From CAZHAX01 sp964530325 (GTDB lineage: Bacteria; Chloroflexota; Anaerolineae; B4-G1), in the NCBI GenBank assembly GCA_964530325.1, contig CAZHAX010000015.1:1-64000 (forward strand): DNA of 64,000 nt. Reading direction: 5' to 3'. A program made the position numbers and the translations under genes. Of the stretch, positions 17,673 through 27,043 are shown piece by piece. Below the pieces are notes generated by a model that was not told the DNA's origin, did no database searches, and saw only the letters and a list, made by a program, of their open reading frames with translations. Numbering within the stretch: the first letter of the stretch is position 1; each line of letters starts with the position of its first letter.

Positions 17673-18224
17673 CTACTGGCCCGCGAAGGCCTTCAGCTGT
17701 TCAGTTTGCGCGGGTGTGGGGCGGATGAACGGCCGTGGCCGGCGGATGTTCTCCCACGCCTCGTCAGGCGTCATCCCGGTGCTGACGAAGTAGGCCGCGG
17801 CCATAAGAGGAGCCCTGCCGACACCCGCGCCACAATGGACGTACACGGAGCCGCCACGCCCGATTTCGTCGGCGATGAAGCGGACACCCTGGCGCAGCTG
17901 ATCAAGTGAGGGAGGGTGATCGTCCGCCGCCGGGATGTGGAGATAGCGGGACGGGGCTATACCCTTCTCCTGGTCATCGAACTCACTGCGCAGATTGACA
18001 ACGGCCGTGACCCCTCTCCCTTGGAGCGTGCGCCATCCACGCTGGCGGTACTGGCCGCCAACATGGAGCTGCGGCGCGATCTGGCTCGAGCGCAGGATGG
18101 GCGCGCCAGTAGCGATGCGGACGGCGTGGTCAGCAGCCCAGAGAGCCGTCACGCGCAGGCCCTGATTGCGCAGCCGCCACCAGAGAATGCGCAATCCCTT
18201 CACCGCTCTGCGAATCAGCTTCAT
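17673..18224 (-). CDS. Dual-specificity protein phosphatase
   Basis: A 183-residue cysteine-based phosphatase. The signature HC-x5-R is seen as VHCGAGVGRAP with nucleophile Cys131 and Arg137. Asp101 or Asp102 (PAADDHPP) is positioned as the general acid. The N-terminal 40 residues are basic and hydrophobic and may attach it to the membrane. It likely dephosphorylates Ser/Thr/Tyr or possibly phosphoinositide or sugar phosphates. It is alone on this strand and divergent from the glycosyltransferase operon at 18428. Confidence 0.88.
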   Translation of the reverse strand: MKLIRRAVKGLRILWWRLRNQGLRVTALWAADHAVRIATGAPILRSSQIAPQLHVGGQYRQRGWRTLQGRGVTAVVNLRSEFDDQEKGIAPSRYLHIPAADDHPPSLDQLRQGVRFIADEIGRGGSVYVHCGAGVGRAPLMAAAYFVSTGMTPDEAWENIRRPRPFIRPTPAQTEQLKAFAGQ

Positions 18225-18332
18225 AGGAGCCGTTGTTCCTGCCTCTGAGTTGACTGCTCCGGCCGCGCTATCGCCCGTCCGCTGGCCAGGCGAAGTCTAC
18301 CAGAGGAGGCCGTTTCCATCAAGTCCATTCCC

Positions 18333-18361
18333 TTGCCCGAATGCAGGCTCTGGGCTACAAT
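18333..18361 (+). promoter_or_regulatory. Sigma-A promoter for the membrane glycosyltransferase operon
   Basis: TTGCCC at 18333-18338, a 17-bp spacer and TACAAT at 18356-18361. Predicted start near 18368, about 60 nt before the GTG at 18428. Confidence 0.7.
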
Positions 18362-18427
18362 TCTACGCCGCGGTGCCCGGGAGGGAGTCCGGTGCCGCCT
18401 GGTGGCCACCTGTCAGAGGAGGGGCTC

Positions 18428-20683
18428 GTGAGCGAACGTGCCGAGCGAATGGTGTTGGCGGTCCTCCTGGCGCTTTTCGCGCTACTGGGTGTCGCCTACA
18501 GCGTGATCGTCCCTCCATTCGAGGCCTCGGACGAGAAGTGGCACTATCCTCTGGTCAAGCACATTGCAGACACAGGCTCGCTCCCGATCCAGGATCCAGC
18601 GGTCGACCAGCCCTGGCGCCAGGAGGGAAGCCAACCTCCGCTCTACTATGCCCTGGCGGCCGGGGCGACGTTCTGGATAGAGACACCGGACATGGGTGAG
18701 GTCCGTTACCTCAATCCTCATGCGGACGAGGGCCCGATGCCTGACGGCAACGTCAACCTGGTGGTGCACCGTCCGTCGCTGGAAGCATTCCCCTGGCAGG
18801 GCACGGTTCTCGCTGTCCACGTCATCCGCCTGCTGTCGGTCCTCATGGGCATCGGTGCCGTATACCTGACCTACGCCATCTGTCGAGAGGTGGTGCCTGG
18901 TCATCCACTGGTGGCACTGGCGGCGGCGGCCATTCACGCCTTCACGCCCATGTACGTCTTCGTCAGCGCCTCGGTCAACAACGACGCGCTCGTCGTGCCC
19001 CTGTGCAGCCTGGCTCTGCTGATGCTGCTGCGCCTGGCTCGCGGCGCCCAGACCGGTGACCGCCAGGACGTGCTGCGCCTGATCCTGCTCGGGGTTGTGC
19101 TGGGACTGGCGGCATTGACGAAGACGAGCGCTCTGCCGTTGACGGTGCTGACCGCCGCAGTCGTTGTCGTCAGGGCAGCCCGGTTTCGTTCCTGGCGTGA
19201 GCTGCTTATCGGCGCGCTGGCAACCGCGCTACCTATGCTGGCTGTAGCCGGCTGGTGGTACGTCCGCAACCTGGATCTCTATGGGGAGCTGCTCGGCCTT
19301 GACGTCTTCACGGAGATTCTGGGAACGCGCGGCGTGCCCGCAGATCTTGCCCAGCTGTGGCGGGAGCGCTTCAGCTTCATGGCCGGGTATTGGGGCAACT
19401 TCGGTGGCCTCAACGTGCCTCTGGCGGACGGGGTCTACGCGGCCCTCAACGTGTTGGCCGGTGTCGCTGCGGCAGGCATTCTGCTGATGCTCCTTAGGGG
19501 ACTGCTTCGGAGGCTCGCTCCGATACGGGTCTGGGGCTGGGGCCTGGCGATCTGCGGACTCTGGGCGGCTGGAGTGCTCGTCTCCTGGGCCTGGTGGGCC
19601 ACGGTCACCTGGTCGTCCCAGGGCCGCCTCGTGTTCTCCGCTCTCTCCGTCTGGTCGCTGGCTCTGGCCTTGGGGCTTGGCGCCTGGCTGCCCGGCCGGC
19701 TGGCCGGTTGGGCGGGAGCGGCTCTTGGGGCGTTCCTGCTAGTCATCTCTGCAATCGCCCCACTTGCCTGGATCGCTCCTGCCTACGCTCTGCCCGAGCC
19801 TCTCACTGAGGAGCAGGTGGCATTGATCTCCAATACCCTGGAGGTCGACTTCGGCGGCGTGCTGCGCCTTCTGGGATACGATCTCCGGGCCCAGTCTGTC
19901 TACCCGGGTGACGCAGTCGAGCTCACCCTCTGCTGGGAGGCGGTGCATGCCGCGGAGAGGGACTACACCGTCTTCGTGCACCTGCTCGGCGATCACGAGC
20001 TCGTCGTAGGGCAGCGAGACACCTATCCGGGCCTGGGGCTGCTTTCGACCACCTGGCTGGAGCAGGGATCTCGCTGGGCCGACTCGTACGTGATCGCCGT
20101 GCCGGCCACAGCCTACACGCCCGATACAGTCGAGATCGAGGTGGGGCTGGCGCACGTGCCGACGGGCGAGCGGCTGCCTGCCACAGGATCGGGAGGCGAG
20201 CCGCTGGGTGACAACGTTCGCTTCGGCCGCGTGGAGATCGTGCCGCCGCCTGGCGAGACGCCCAACCCGGTGTCTATCGACTTCGGCGGCCTGATGAGGC
20301 TCGGCGGGTACGATGTTAGCCGGCGGCTTGCCCAGCCTGGTGATGTCGCGACGGTAACGCTCTACTGGAGCGCGCAACGGCCAATCGGGGATGAGTACAG
20401 CGTGTCCGTTCAGTTCGTTGATTCCGCGCAGCGCAAAGCGGCGCAGCACGACGCCTGGCCGCAGAACGGGGCTGCGCCTACGTCTTCGTGGGAGCCGGGA
20501 GCGGTAATCGTCGACGAACACGTGCTCGAAGTCTACGGCGATGCGCTGCCTGGAGTGTATGACCTGCGGGTAACCGTCTACCGGGTCGCGGACGGGGAGA
20601 TCATTCATCTGCCGACGGTCCCAGAGGGCGGGCGCATGCAGTCCGACCACGTCAATCTTACGAAGGTGCGGGTGGCGGAGTAG
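18428..20683 (+). CDS. GT-C-type membrane glycosyltransferase (PMT/DUF2142-like) with two C-terminal beta domains
   Basis: About 751 residues. The N-terminal 460 residues hold roughly 11-12 membrane segments, with an acidic loop after the first (PPFEASDEKWHY) and SQPPLYYAL, as in PMT_2/DUF2142 lipid-carrier-dependent glycosyltransferases. After the last helix come two related extracytoplasmic beta domains, each starting with an (I/V)DFGG-(V/L)-(L/M)-R-L-x-GYD pattern (about 475-610 and 620-750), evidently an internal duplication. The GTG start has GAGGAGG 5 nt upstream. It is the first gene of a three-gene operon with the YfhO and GT39 proteins. Confidence 0.85.
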   Translation: MSERAERMVLAVLLALFALLGVAYSVIVPPFEASDEKWHYPLVKHIADTGSLPIQDPAVDQPWRQEGSQPPLYYALAAGATFWIETPDMGEVRYLNPHADEGPMPDGNVNLVVHRPSLEAFPWQGTVLAVHVIRLLSVLMGIGAVYLTYAICREVVPGHPLVALAAAAIHAFTPMYVFVSASVNNDALVVPLCSLALLMLLRLARGAQTGDRQDVLRLILLGVVLGLAALTKTSALPLTVLTAAVVVVRAARFRSWRELLIGALATALPMLAVAGWWYVRNLDLYGELLGLDVFTEILGTRGVPADLAQLWRERFSFMAGYWGNFGGLNVPLADGVYAALNVLAGVAAAGILLMLLRGLLRRLAPIRVWGWGLAICGLWAAGVLVSWAWWATVTWSSQGRLVFSALSVWSLALALGLGAWLPGRLAGWAGAALGAFLLVISAIAPLAWIAPAYALPEPLTEEQVALISNTLEVDFGGVLRLLGYDLRAQSVYPGDAVELTLCWEAVHAAERDYTVFVHLLGDHELVVGQRDTYPGLGLLSTTWLEQGSRWADSYVIAVPATAYTPDTVEIEVGLAHVPTGERLPATGSGGEPLGDNVRFGRVEIVPPPGETPNPVSIDFGGLMRLGGYDVSRRLAQPGDVATVTLYWSAQRPIGDEYSVSVQFVDSAQRKAAQHDAWPQNGAAPTSSWEPGAVIVDEHVLEVYGDALPGVYDLRVTVYRVADGEIIHLPTVPEGGRMQSDHVNLTKVRVAE

Positions 20684-20745
20684 CCGGTGACGACCATTCC
20701 TCAGTCGACGCCAGCCGGCGCGACCGATACCAGAGCAGGCAAGTG

Positions 20746-23028
20746 ATGAGCAGACGGCGGCAGGACATCCCGGGCAATCGTCTGTTGGGGCCGGCGCTGC
20801 TGCTGGCCCTGGTGCTGATCCTTTTCCTGTGGCCGGTGTGGGCCCTGGGCTACGAATCGCCTCCTCCCGGGGGCGACACCTGGAAGCAGCTCTATCCCGT
20901 CTGGTCCTACATCGGCGAGCACGTCAGGCGAGGTATTCTCCCGCTGTGGAACACGCGCATGATGGGCGGCGATCCCATCGTCGGCGAGCCGCAGTATGGC
21001 CTGTTCGACCCACTCAACTGGCCGCTCTTCCTGATGTCGCCCATTCCGGCCTGGGCGGTGCTCGTCCGTGCCGCGCTGCCGCTACTCCTCGGCGGGGTGG
21101 GGATGATGTTCTACCTGACCCGTTCTCCCGTCTGGCGCCTCGGCCGGCCTGCCGCGCTTGTGGGCAGCATTGCCTATATGCTGGCCGACCCATTCATCGT
21201 CCATCTCGGCCACCCACAATACGGTGACGTCCTGGGCTGGTTTCCCTGGTGCCTGGCCGCAGTGGATTGGGCACTCGGCTGCCCCGGCGCCGCACCGCTG
21301 GCTGGGATCCCGTTGGCCCTAATGGGGACCGGAGGCCATGCTCAGGCGGTACTCTACGCAGCCGGGGCAATCCTGCTGTACGGCGCGTGGCGGGTAGCGG
21401 AGGGTGGCCGGCAGGGTATTCTGCGCCGTACGGCAGGGCTGCTCGCGGCAGGCGTGACCGGACTGGGCCTGGCGGCCCCGATGATACTGCCGGCCATCGA
21501 GCGCTACCCCTTCACCGAGCGGGCAGCGCTGCAGGTCGTGCCCGCCACGGGATATCAGTGGAGGCTCGATACTCTGATCGACCTGCTGAGCCCTCACTTC
21601 CATGGGCGCGGGTCCGAAGGACTATGGATGACGGGCGGGCGGATAGATACTGCGTACGTAGGCGCCGTGGCTCTGTTCCTGTTCCTATTGGGGCTTGCCG
21701 CCGACCGGCGCCGCCGGCGGGCCTGGTTCCTTCTGCTGCTGAGCACGCTGGCGGTGCTGCTGGCGCTTGGCTACAATGGCCCCCTGTTCCCCCTTCTGGC
21801 CCGACTCGACCTGGTAGCCAGAATGGAGAAGACGGCCCGTGCGGCTGCGCTTGTCTCCTTCGCCCTGGCCGCAGGCGCCGCGCTGGGCGTGCAGCACCTC
21901 CTTGCGTCCGATCGGCTCAGGCGCGCAGGTACCATCCTGCTGCTCGTGGCCGCTGTCACGCTGTGGCTTGCTGCGCCTTCAGTGGCCCAACTGGTTACTG
22001 CCGGCGAGCGATACGTGCGGGCAGTGGGCTCGCTGCGGGCGGCGGCCGGCCTGGGCCTGCTGCTGGCCCTGTCGGTGCAGCTCATGCGCGTCAGTACTGC
22101 GGGGGCCGCTGCGGTGGTGGTGCTTCTGGCAGTCGAGCTGATCGTCAGCGGCGCCTTCGTCGAGGCGGAAGCGCCGGCAGTACGGCAGGAGCATGACGCC
22201 GCTCTGGCCTATCTGGAGGCGGACCCGGGCTGGTTCCGTGTCGACGTCGATTCTGAAGCCGTGGAGCTGTGGCCACCCCACTTGCTCGTGGCGGAGGGGT
22301 TTGCCGTTCCGCGAACGGTGGGTAACCCCATGGAGCTGAGAGCCTTCAATCTGTTCTACTGGGGGCAACCTACGAAGACGAGTGTTGGCTACCGGCTGCT
22401 TGGCGTGAAGTACATCGTCGTTCGCAAGCACGCGCCACCTGGCGGTGAGGGAATAGCGCCGGTCTTTGCAGAAGATCCGGTCATCGACCTGCACCTGCAC
22501 ACGATCTCCATGCCGCGCGCCTGGCTGGTCTACCGGACGGTTCAGGTGGAGGAAATGGGCCAGGCGATGAGCGTGATGTCCGAGCCCGGCTTCCGCCCGG
22601 AACTGGTGGCCACGGTTGAGGGCGGGCCGATGTTGGACGGCGAAGGTGAGGGCTGGATCGGCCTCCTGACCTACGAGCCGAACCGGGTGGCTCTGGAGGT
22701 TCACAGTTCGGCGCCGGCGCTCTTGGTCCTGTCCGATGTGCTCTATCCGGGCTGGGAGGCCGCCATCGACGGTGAGCCCGTAACCCTCTACCTTGCGGAC
22801 GGCGTCTTTCGTGGGGTGTCGATCCCACCTGGCGATCACCATTTGCAGATGAGCTATCGTCCCGCCTCTTTGCGACTGGGGCTTGGCCTGGCGGCTATGA
22901 CGGCGCTGATGGTAGGCGCGGTGACCGTGGTCGGCGCTGCTCGGCGGCGGGCTAGTGGTGCGGGCGTCCGGCCACCTGGAGGCAGCGGAGCGCAGATGAC
23001 CGGATCGACAGGAGAAGCAGCGGAGTGA
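20746..23028 (+). CDS. YfhO family membrane protein
   Basis: About 760 residues with a dozen membrane segments and a C-terminal soluble region. It matches the YfhO family (GT-C-like; B. subtilis YfhO glycosylates lipoteichoic acid): PGGDTWKQLYP in the first loop, then NPLFD-like GLFDPLNWP, and near the end the ALLVLSDVLYPGWEA motif and DGVFRGVSIPPGDH, which are characteristic. Start is ATG 20746, or GTG 20743 just before; neither has a clear ribosome site. It lies 60 bp after the first operon gene and overlaps the next by 4 nt. Confidence 0.88.
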   Translation: MSRRRQDIPGNRLLGPALLLALVLILFLWPVWALGYESPPPGGDTWKQLYPVWSYIGEHVRRGILPLWNTRMMGGDPIVGEPQYGLFDPLNWPLFLMSPIPAWAVLVRAALPLLLGGVGMMFYLTRSPVWRLGRPAALVGSIAYMLADPFIVHLGHPQYGDVLGWFPWCLAAVDWALGCPGAAPLAGIPLALMGTGGHAQAVLYAAGAILLYGAWRVAEGGRQGILRRTAGLLAAGVTGLGLAAPMILPAIERYPFTERAALQVVPATGYQWRLDTLIDLLSPHFHGRGSEGLWMTGGRIDTAYVGAVALFLFLLGLAADRRRRRAWFLLLLSTLAVLLALGYNGPLFPLLARLDLVARMEKTARAAALVSFALAAGAALGVQHLLASDRLRRAGTILLLVAAVTLWLAAPSVAQLVTAGERYVRAVGSLRAAAGLGLLLALSVQLMRVSTAGAAAVVVLLAVELIVSGAFVEAEAPAVRQEHDAALAYLEADPGWFRVDVDSEAVELWPPHLLVAEGFAVPRTVGNPMELRAFNLFYWGQPTKTSVGYRLLGVKYIVVRKHAPPGGEGIAPVFAEDPVIDLHLHTISMPRAWLVYRTVQVEEMGQAMSVMSEPGFRPELVATVEGGPMLDGEGEGWIGLLTYEPNRVALEVHSSAPALLVLSDVLYPGWEAAIDGEPVTLYLADGVFRGVSIPPGDHHLQMSYRPASLRLGLGLAAMTALMVGAVTVVGAARRRASGAGVRPPGGSGAQMTGSTGEAAE

Positions 23029-24980
23029 GCCAACTGAGAGCGGTCCTGCAAGCGACGATCGTCTGCGTGCGCCGCCACCGCGGTCCATTTGTGGCCGCGC
23101 TGGTTCTGCTGACAGCATTCGTCGCCTACGGGCTCAGGACTGCTACGCTCACGGCGCAGAGCATGTGGATCGACGAGGTGATGGCCCTCGAGTTCACCGA
23201 GGGCAGCTTCGCCGAGACGATGAACACGATCGTCCAGCCCCAGCACAACGGCCCGCTCTTCTACCTGCTGCTCTACCTTTGGCGCCAGGTTGTTGGCGAC
23301 ACCGACTTTGCGGTGCGCTATCTGTCCGTCGTCCTCTCCGTCCTCACGCTGCCGCTGATGTATCGGTGGGCGAAGGGGCTGGCTGGCCGTCGCGGGGCGC
23401 TCGTGGCCGTCTGGCTGCTCGCCTTCTCTCCATTCAGCCTCTGGTATGCGCAGGAGGCGAAGATGTACGCCCTGCACGTGTTCGCAGTGGTTGCCTCCAG
23501 CCTGGCGCTTCTGGAGGCCTTCCGCTGCGGGCGCTGGTGGCGCTGGGCGCTCTACGGCCTGCTGACTCCGGTCGTGCTCTACAGCCACTTCTTCGGCGCT
23601 CTCTTGCTCGCAAGTCAGGGAGCGGTGGCTGTCCTTCTTGGCTGGAAACGGTGGAAACGGCTGCTTGCCTACGCCGGAACGATGGCAGTGGTCGTAGCAG
23701 TGCACCTGCCCTTGATCGGCATAGGCCTGCGTGTGCTGCAGAACTACCAGCCGCAGGAGCGATGGCGGTTCTTCGTGGGGCTGGGCACAGTGCTGCCCGA
23801 TCTTGTGGGGCGGTTCTTCTTCCGAGTGCCCGAGTACGATTTGCCTTGGTGGCAGCTTCTGCTGGCCGGGGGACTGATCGTCGGTGGCGGCGTGGCTGCG
23901 GCTTTGTCGCGGCGAAAAGGGCCCGTCGTGGCACTGCTGCAGGCCACGCTGCCCATAGCCCTTTTCTACGGTGTTTCCTTCGTCGTTCCAGTCTACTCAG
24001 CCAAGTACCTCAGCGCAGCCTTGCCTTCCGTGCTGGTGCTCGTGGCCGTGGCAGTCATTGGGCTGGCCCGTCTGTGGAAGCCGGCTTGCCTGCTGCTGAT
24101 CGCATTGGGAATGCTGATGGTCGGCGGCATCGTCCGCGACCTGACAGATCCTGCCGTGCAGCGTGGCGACTGGCGCTTCGTGGCCGACTACGTCGAGGGC
24201 CACGAGGGATCGAACGACATCGTGATCGTCTACGCGGAATACGCCGTCAACGCCTTCGAGAGGTACTACGAAGGGCTCTCAGAGGTATCTGTCCCGCCGG
24301 CAGCCGTGATCCACGATCCGTGGGAATACTACAGGACGCTGGCGGAAGAGTACGATCGTCTCTGGCTGATCCTCTATCACGATCGCGCCGCGGCGCCGGA
24401 GAACCTGCTGCAGGCAGGCGTGCAGGAGCAGTACCCGATGATGACAGGGCAGTACCCGAACGGCGGCGAGATAGCGCTGCTCGGCTACCAGCTCCGGACC
24501 TCGTATCCGGGCCTCCCGGGCGAAGCGTCGACGCTGGAGGCGTGCTTTGCCAACGGCCTCTGCCTGGCCGGCTATGCACTGGATGGGACTACGCTGGCGG
24601 CCACCGACCCGCCTCCCGAGCCGCATCCGCCGAGCAATTGGCTCCACGTGGTGCTCTACTGGGAGCGGGAGCCTGAGATCGACGCGGCGAGCGTGCGGCC
24701 CCTGGTCAGGCTGATCGACGGTGCCTATCAGGTCTGGGGCGGCGACCTACAGGACTATCGGAGCCTGTTCCGCCGCTTTCCGCCGGCCGAGTGGAAGCCC
24801 GGCCAGGTAGTGGAGAGCCACTTCGACGTCAACCTCAATCCGTTGACGCCGCCGGGCTCCTACCGCCTGGAGGTGAGCCTGGCAGTCGACGGGGACGAGA
24901 ACCAGCGCATAGCGCTGCTCGACCCTCAGGAGGGCATGCCTGCTGATCGGCTCGTCTTCGAGACGATCAGCATCGAGTAG
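23025..24980 (+). CDS. GT39/PMT-like membrane glycosyltransferase
   Basis: A 651-residue dolichyl-phosphate-mannose-mannosyltransferase-like protein (ArnT/PMT_2 type). MWIDEVMALEF carries the catalytic-type Asp-Glu in the first extracytoplasmic loop, followed by QPQHNGPLFYLLL and PFSLWYAQEAKMY, all standard in the family. About 11 membrane segments are followed by a soluble C-terminal region (about 390-651). The GTG start overlaps the stop of the YfhO gene (GTGA), so translation is coupled. It probably transfers a sugar from a polyprenyl carrier to a surface acceptor. The similar protein at 51956 is a paralogue. Confidence 0.9.
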   Translation: MSQLRAVLQATIVCVRRHRGPFVAALVLLTAFVAYGLRTATLTAQSMWIDEVMALEFTEGSFAETMNTIVQPQHNGPLFYLLLYLWRQVVGDTDFAVRYLSVVLSVLTLPLMYRWAKGLAGRRGALVAVWLLAFSPFSLWYAQEAKMYALHVFAVVASSLALLEAFRCGRWWRWALYGLLTPVVLYSHFFGALLLASQGAVAVLLGWKRWKRLLAYAGTMAVVVAVHLPLIGIGLRVLQNYQPQERWRFFVGLGTVLPDLVGRFFFRVPEYDLPWWQLLLAGGLIVGGGVAAALSRRKGPVVALLQATLPIALFYGVSFVVPVYSAKYLSAALPSVLVLVAVAVIGLARLWKPACLLLIALGMLMVGGIVRDLTDPAVQRGDWRFVADYVEGHEGSNDIVIVYAEYAVNAFERYYEGLSEVSVPPAAVIHDPWEYYRTLAEEYDRLWLILYHDRAAAPENLLQAGVQEQYPMMTGQYPNGGEIALLGYQLRTSYPGLPGEASTLEACFANGLCLAGYALDGTTLAATDPPPEPHPPSNWLHVVLYWEREPEIDAASVRPLVRLIDGAYQVWGGDLQDYRSLFRRFPPAEWKPGQVVESHFDVNLNPLTPPGSYRLEVSLAVDGDENQRIALLDPQEGMPADRLVFETISIE

Positions 24981-24998
24981 CTGTCGGCCGGCCCGGTG

Positions 24999-26339
24999 CT
25001 AGTACTCGTAGCAGCTGCCCCCGATGAACTCGCGCAGCAGCGAGTCCGGAGGGATTGACGATTCGTCCTCGACCGGGTGGACTGCCTCCAACAGGCGCTG
25101 AACGCGGCTCGCGCGCTCGGCAGCATCCTCCCGAAGCGGGTCATCACCGTATTCCTGCGCCCACGCCGAGAACCGCTCCAGCAGCCTGGCCCGCATGGCG
25201 GGTAGCTCGTACGGAAGGCCGGTGTTGATGATATAGTCAGTCGCGCTGAGATAGGGCACAATGTTGCGCATCTCGCTCTTGCGGACGTAGTGCCAGTGCT
25301 CCAGCGTCCGCTGGGGGTCGTATGCTCTGTACTCAGCGTCACGCACCATGCGCCGCATCAGCCGCAGGTCTGTCCAGCGGATGTAGTTCCCGTCCGGTCC
25401 CTTCATCTGCAGCAAAGGCTCGAGGTATAGCCTGAACTTCGCCTCGTCGTCGATGCCCTCCGTCATCGGCGGGTAGAGGCCGTGCAGGCTGTCGATAAGT
25501 ATCAGGTCGCTGGCCCCGATTCGCATCGGCGTCTTTCCCTCACGGCGTTTGCCTGCCTTGAAGTCGTAGAAGGGGGAGGTCACCTCCTCGCCGGCGACGA
25601 GCCTGCTCAGATGCCTGTTGATCAGATCAAGATCAAGCGCCTGCGGCGTCTCGAAGTCGTAGTCCCCGAACTCATCACGCGGATGCATCTCCAGGTCGAA
25701 GAAGTAGTTGTCGACGGTAAGGGGGACCAGGCTGAGGCCCATCTTGCCCAGCAGGTGGCCGAGCTTGATCGTTGTCGTCGTCTTGCCGGAAGAGGACGGG
25801 CCGGCGATGATGACCAGCTTGAGTTCGTCGCGCCTCTCGCCCACGATCTCGGATGCGGTCGTGATGTCTTCGTTGTAGGCGCGATCGGTCTCTCGGACGA
25901 TCTCGTCGAATTCGCCGCGATCGATCCGGGCGTTCAGCCTGGCGACGGTATGCAGATCGTGGGTGATTGCCCAATCCAGGACCTCCCAGATCTTCTGCCA
26001 CGGTATGTTCGCCGAAGGACGGGCTGAGCGGCGAGCCCTCTCTCGCCGCCGGCGGGCGCGCTCGTCGCGGTAGAGGATGAAGGCCTTGGCTGTCCTCGCG
26101 TGACCGTTTTCTATGAGCGCCTTCTCGACCGCGTCCTGGATCTGCTCCACGGTGGGGGTGCCGCCGGGCGCAATCTGCTCCTCCAGCAGATCTATGACCT
26201 TACCGGCCAGCTGCTCCGCTATGGCCCGGTCGCGGCCGCCGACGGCGACCGCTGCCCGGTATATGGCGTTCGTGATGCGGTCCTTGTTGAAGGGGACGAC
26301 CGCGCCGGTTCGTTTGACAACCTGCTCAATCCTGGCCAC
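24999..26339 (-). CDS. ATP-cone domain fused to uridine kinase/phosphoribulokinase-like kinase
   Basis: A 446-residue fusion. Residues 3-95 form an ATP-cone, the nucleotide-sensing module of ribonucleotide reductases and NrdR (VVKRTGAVVPFNKDRI, then HARTAKAFILYR). A basic linker leads to a P-loop kinase of the uridine kinase/phosphoribulokinase family with Walker A GPSSSGKTT at 180-188, PLTVDNYF and LILIDSLHGL. It likely phosphorylates a nucleoside or sugar and is gated by ATP/dATP levels (inference). The start is GTG 26339 with AAGGGAG 11 nt upstream. It is monocistronic from the promoter at 26414-26443. Confidence 0.85.
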   Translation of the reverse strand: MARIEQVVKRTGAVVPFNKDRITNAIYRAAVAVGGRDRAIAEQLAGKVIDLLEEQIAPGGTPTVEQIQDAVEKALIENGHARTAKAFILYRDERARRRRERARRSARPSANIPWQKIWEVLDWAITHDLHTVARLNARIDRGEFDEIVRETDRAYNEDITTASEIVGERRDELKLVIIAGPSSSGKTTTTIKLGHLLGKMGLSLVPLTVDNYFFDLEMHPRDEFGDYDFETPQALDLDLINRHLSRLVAGEEVTSPFYDFKAGKRREGKTPMRIGASDLILIDSLHGLYPPMTEGIDDEAKFRLYLEPLLQMKGPDGNYIRWTDLRLMRRMVRDAEYRAYDPQRTLEHWHYVRKSEMRNIVPYLSATDYIINTGLPYELPAMRARLLERFSAWAQEYGDDPLREDAAERASRVQRLLEAVHPVEDESSIPPDSLLREFIGGSCYEY

Positions 26340-26413
26340 TCTGTCGGTTCTCCCTTCCAGCGACCTGCGACGATGTACGCCGGCAGCGTTCCTGACTCTT
26401 ACACGTCAGTTCC

Positions 26414-26443
26414 ATTCTATCATACCAGGCTGAACGGCGTCAA
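26414..26443 (-). promoter_or_regulatory. Sigma-A promoter for the ATP-cone kinase
   Basis: On the minus strand, TTGACG (26443-26438), an 18-bp spacer and TGATAGAAT as an extended -10 (TAGAAT at 26419-26414). Confidence 0.65.
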
Positions 26444-26518
26444 GGCTGCCCGAGCCGGCCTTCGGGCGGCGCAAGGAGCCTGGAACCCCGTTGTGGCAAG
26501 CGGCCGACGACAGCCCGG

Positions 26519-26547
26519 TTGGCCCGGGAATCGATTCGTGCTACAAT
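26519..26547 (+). promoter_or_regulatory. Sigma-A promoter for the 130-residue membrane protein gene
   Basis: TTGGCC at 26519-26524, a 17-bp spacer and TGCTACAAT with TACAAT at 26542-26547. Predicted start near 26554, with a GGGAGG ribosome site about 10 nt downstream. Confidence 0.7.
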
Positions 26548-26575
26548 CTCCCTATCCTGACTTGGGAGGCAAGCG

Positions 26576-26968
26576 GTGGAAACGAGGTTCAAGATCCTAC
26601 GTTTTGTCGGCACGCTGTGGAAGATCGTCGCCTGGATCGTCCTCGTAGTCGGCATTCTCTCCTCTATAGGTATGCTGATCTCGGGCATCCTGGGCGGCGC
26701 CGGTCTGCGAGACCTGTTCCAGAGCCTGACAGAGGGCATGATAGACGAGCTCCCTGCGTGGCTTGATTGGATCGGAGGCGTGCTTCTCTTCTTCGTGTCC
26801 CTGGTCGTCACCCTGATCTACTTCCTTCTCCTGTACGCGGGTGGGGAACTCATCCACCTCTTCCTGGCGATCGAGGAGAACACCCGTCTGGCATACGAGC
26901 AGCTGCAGTGGGCGCAGACGGGGGCAGCGCCGACCCTGGCGGCTCCCGGACCTCCTCCCGCTGCGTAG
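26576..26968 (+). CDS. Small membrane protein of 130 residues
   Basis: Not recognised as a named family. It has two clear membrane segments (about 17-42 and 66-88), with a short amphipathic loop between (LRDLFQSLTEG). A cytoplasmic tail of about 40 residues ends in a Pro/Ala-rich stretch. The segment GELIHLFLAIEENTR just after the second helix resembles many short bacterial proteins of unknown function. The GTG start is set by GGGAGG at ideal distance. It is a single-gene unit with its own promoter and a strong terminator 24 bp after the stop. Confidence 0.75.
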   Translation: METRFKILRFVGTLWKIVAWIVLVVGILSSIGMLISGILGGAGLRDLFQSLTEGMIDELPAWLDWIGGVLLFFVSLVVTLIYFLLLYAGGELIHLFLAIEENTRLAYEQLQWAQTGAAPTLAAPGPPPAA

Positions 26969-26991
26969 CGGGCCAAGCTGGGGAAAGAGAC

Positions 26992-27014
26992 AGCCCCGGC
27001 CAACGGCCGGGGCT
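26992..27014. terminator. Hairpin terminator between convergent genes
   Basis: A 10-bp perfect stem (26992-27001 with 27005-27014) and a 3-nt loop. It lies between the membrane protein gene and the convergent purA and could end transcription from both sides; no strong T tract follows. Confidence 0.75.
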
Positions 27015-27043
27015 GAATGCATGCCTGCGAATGCCGCCGGGTC

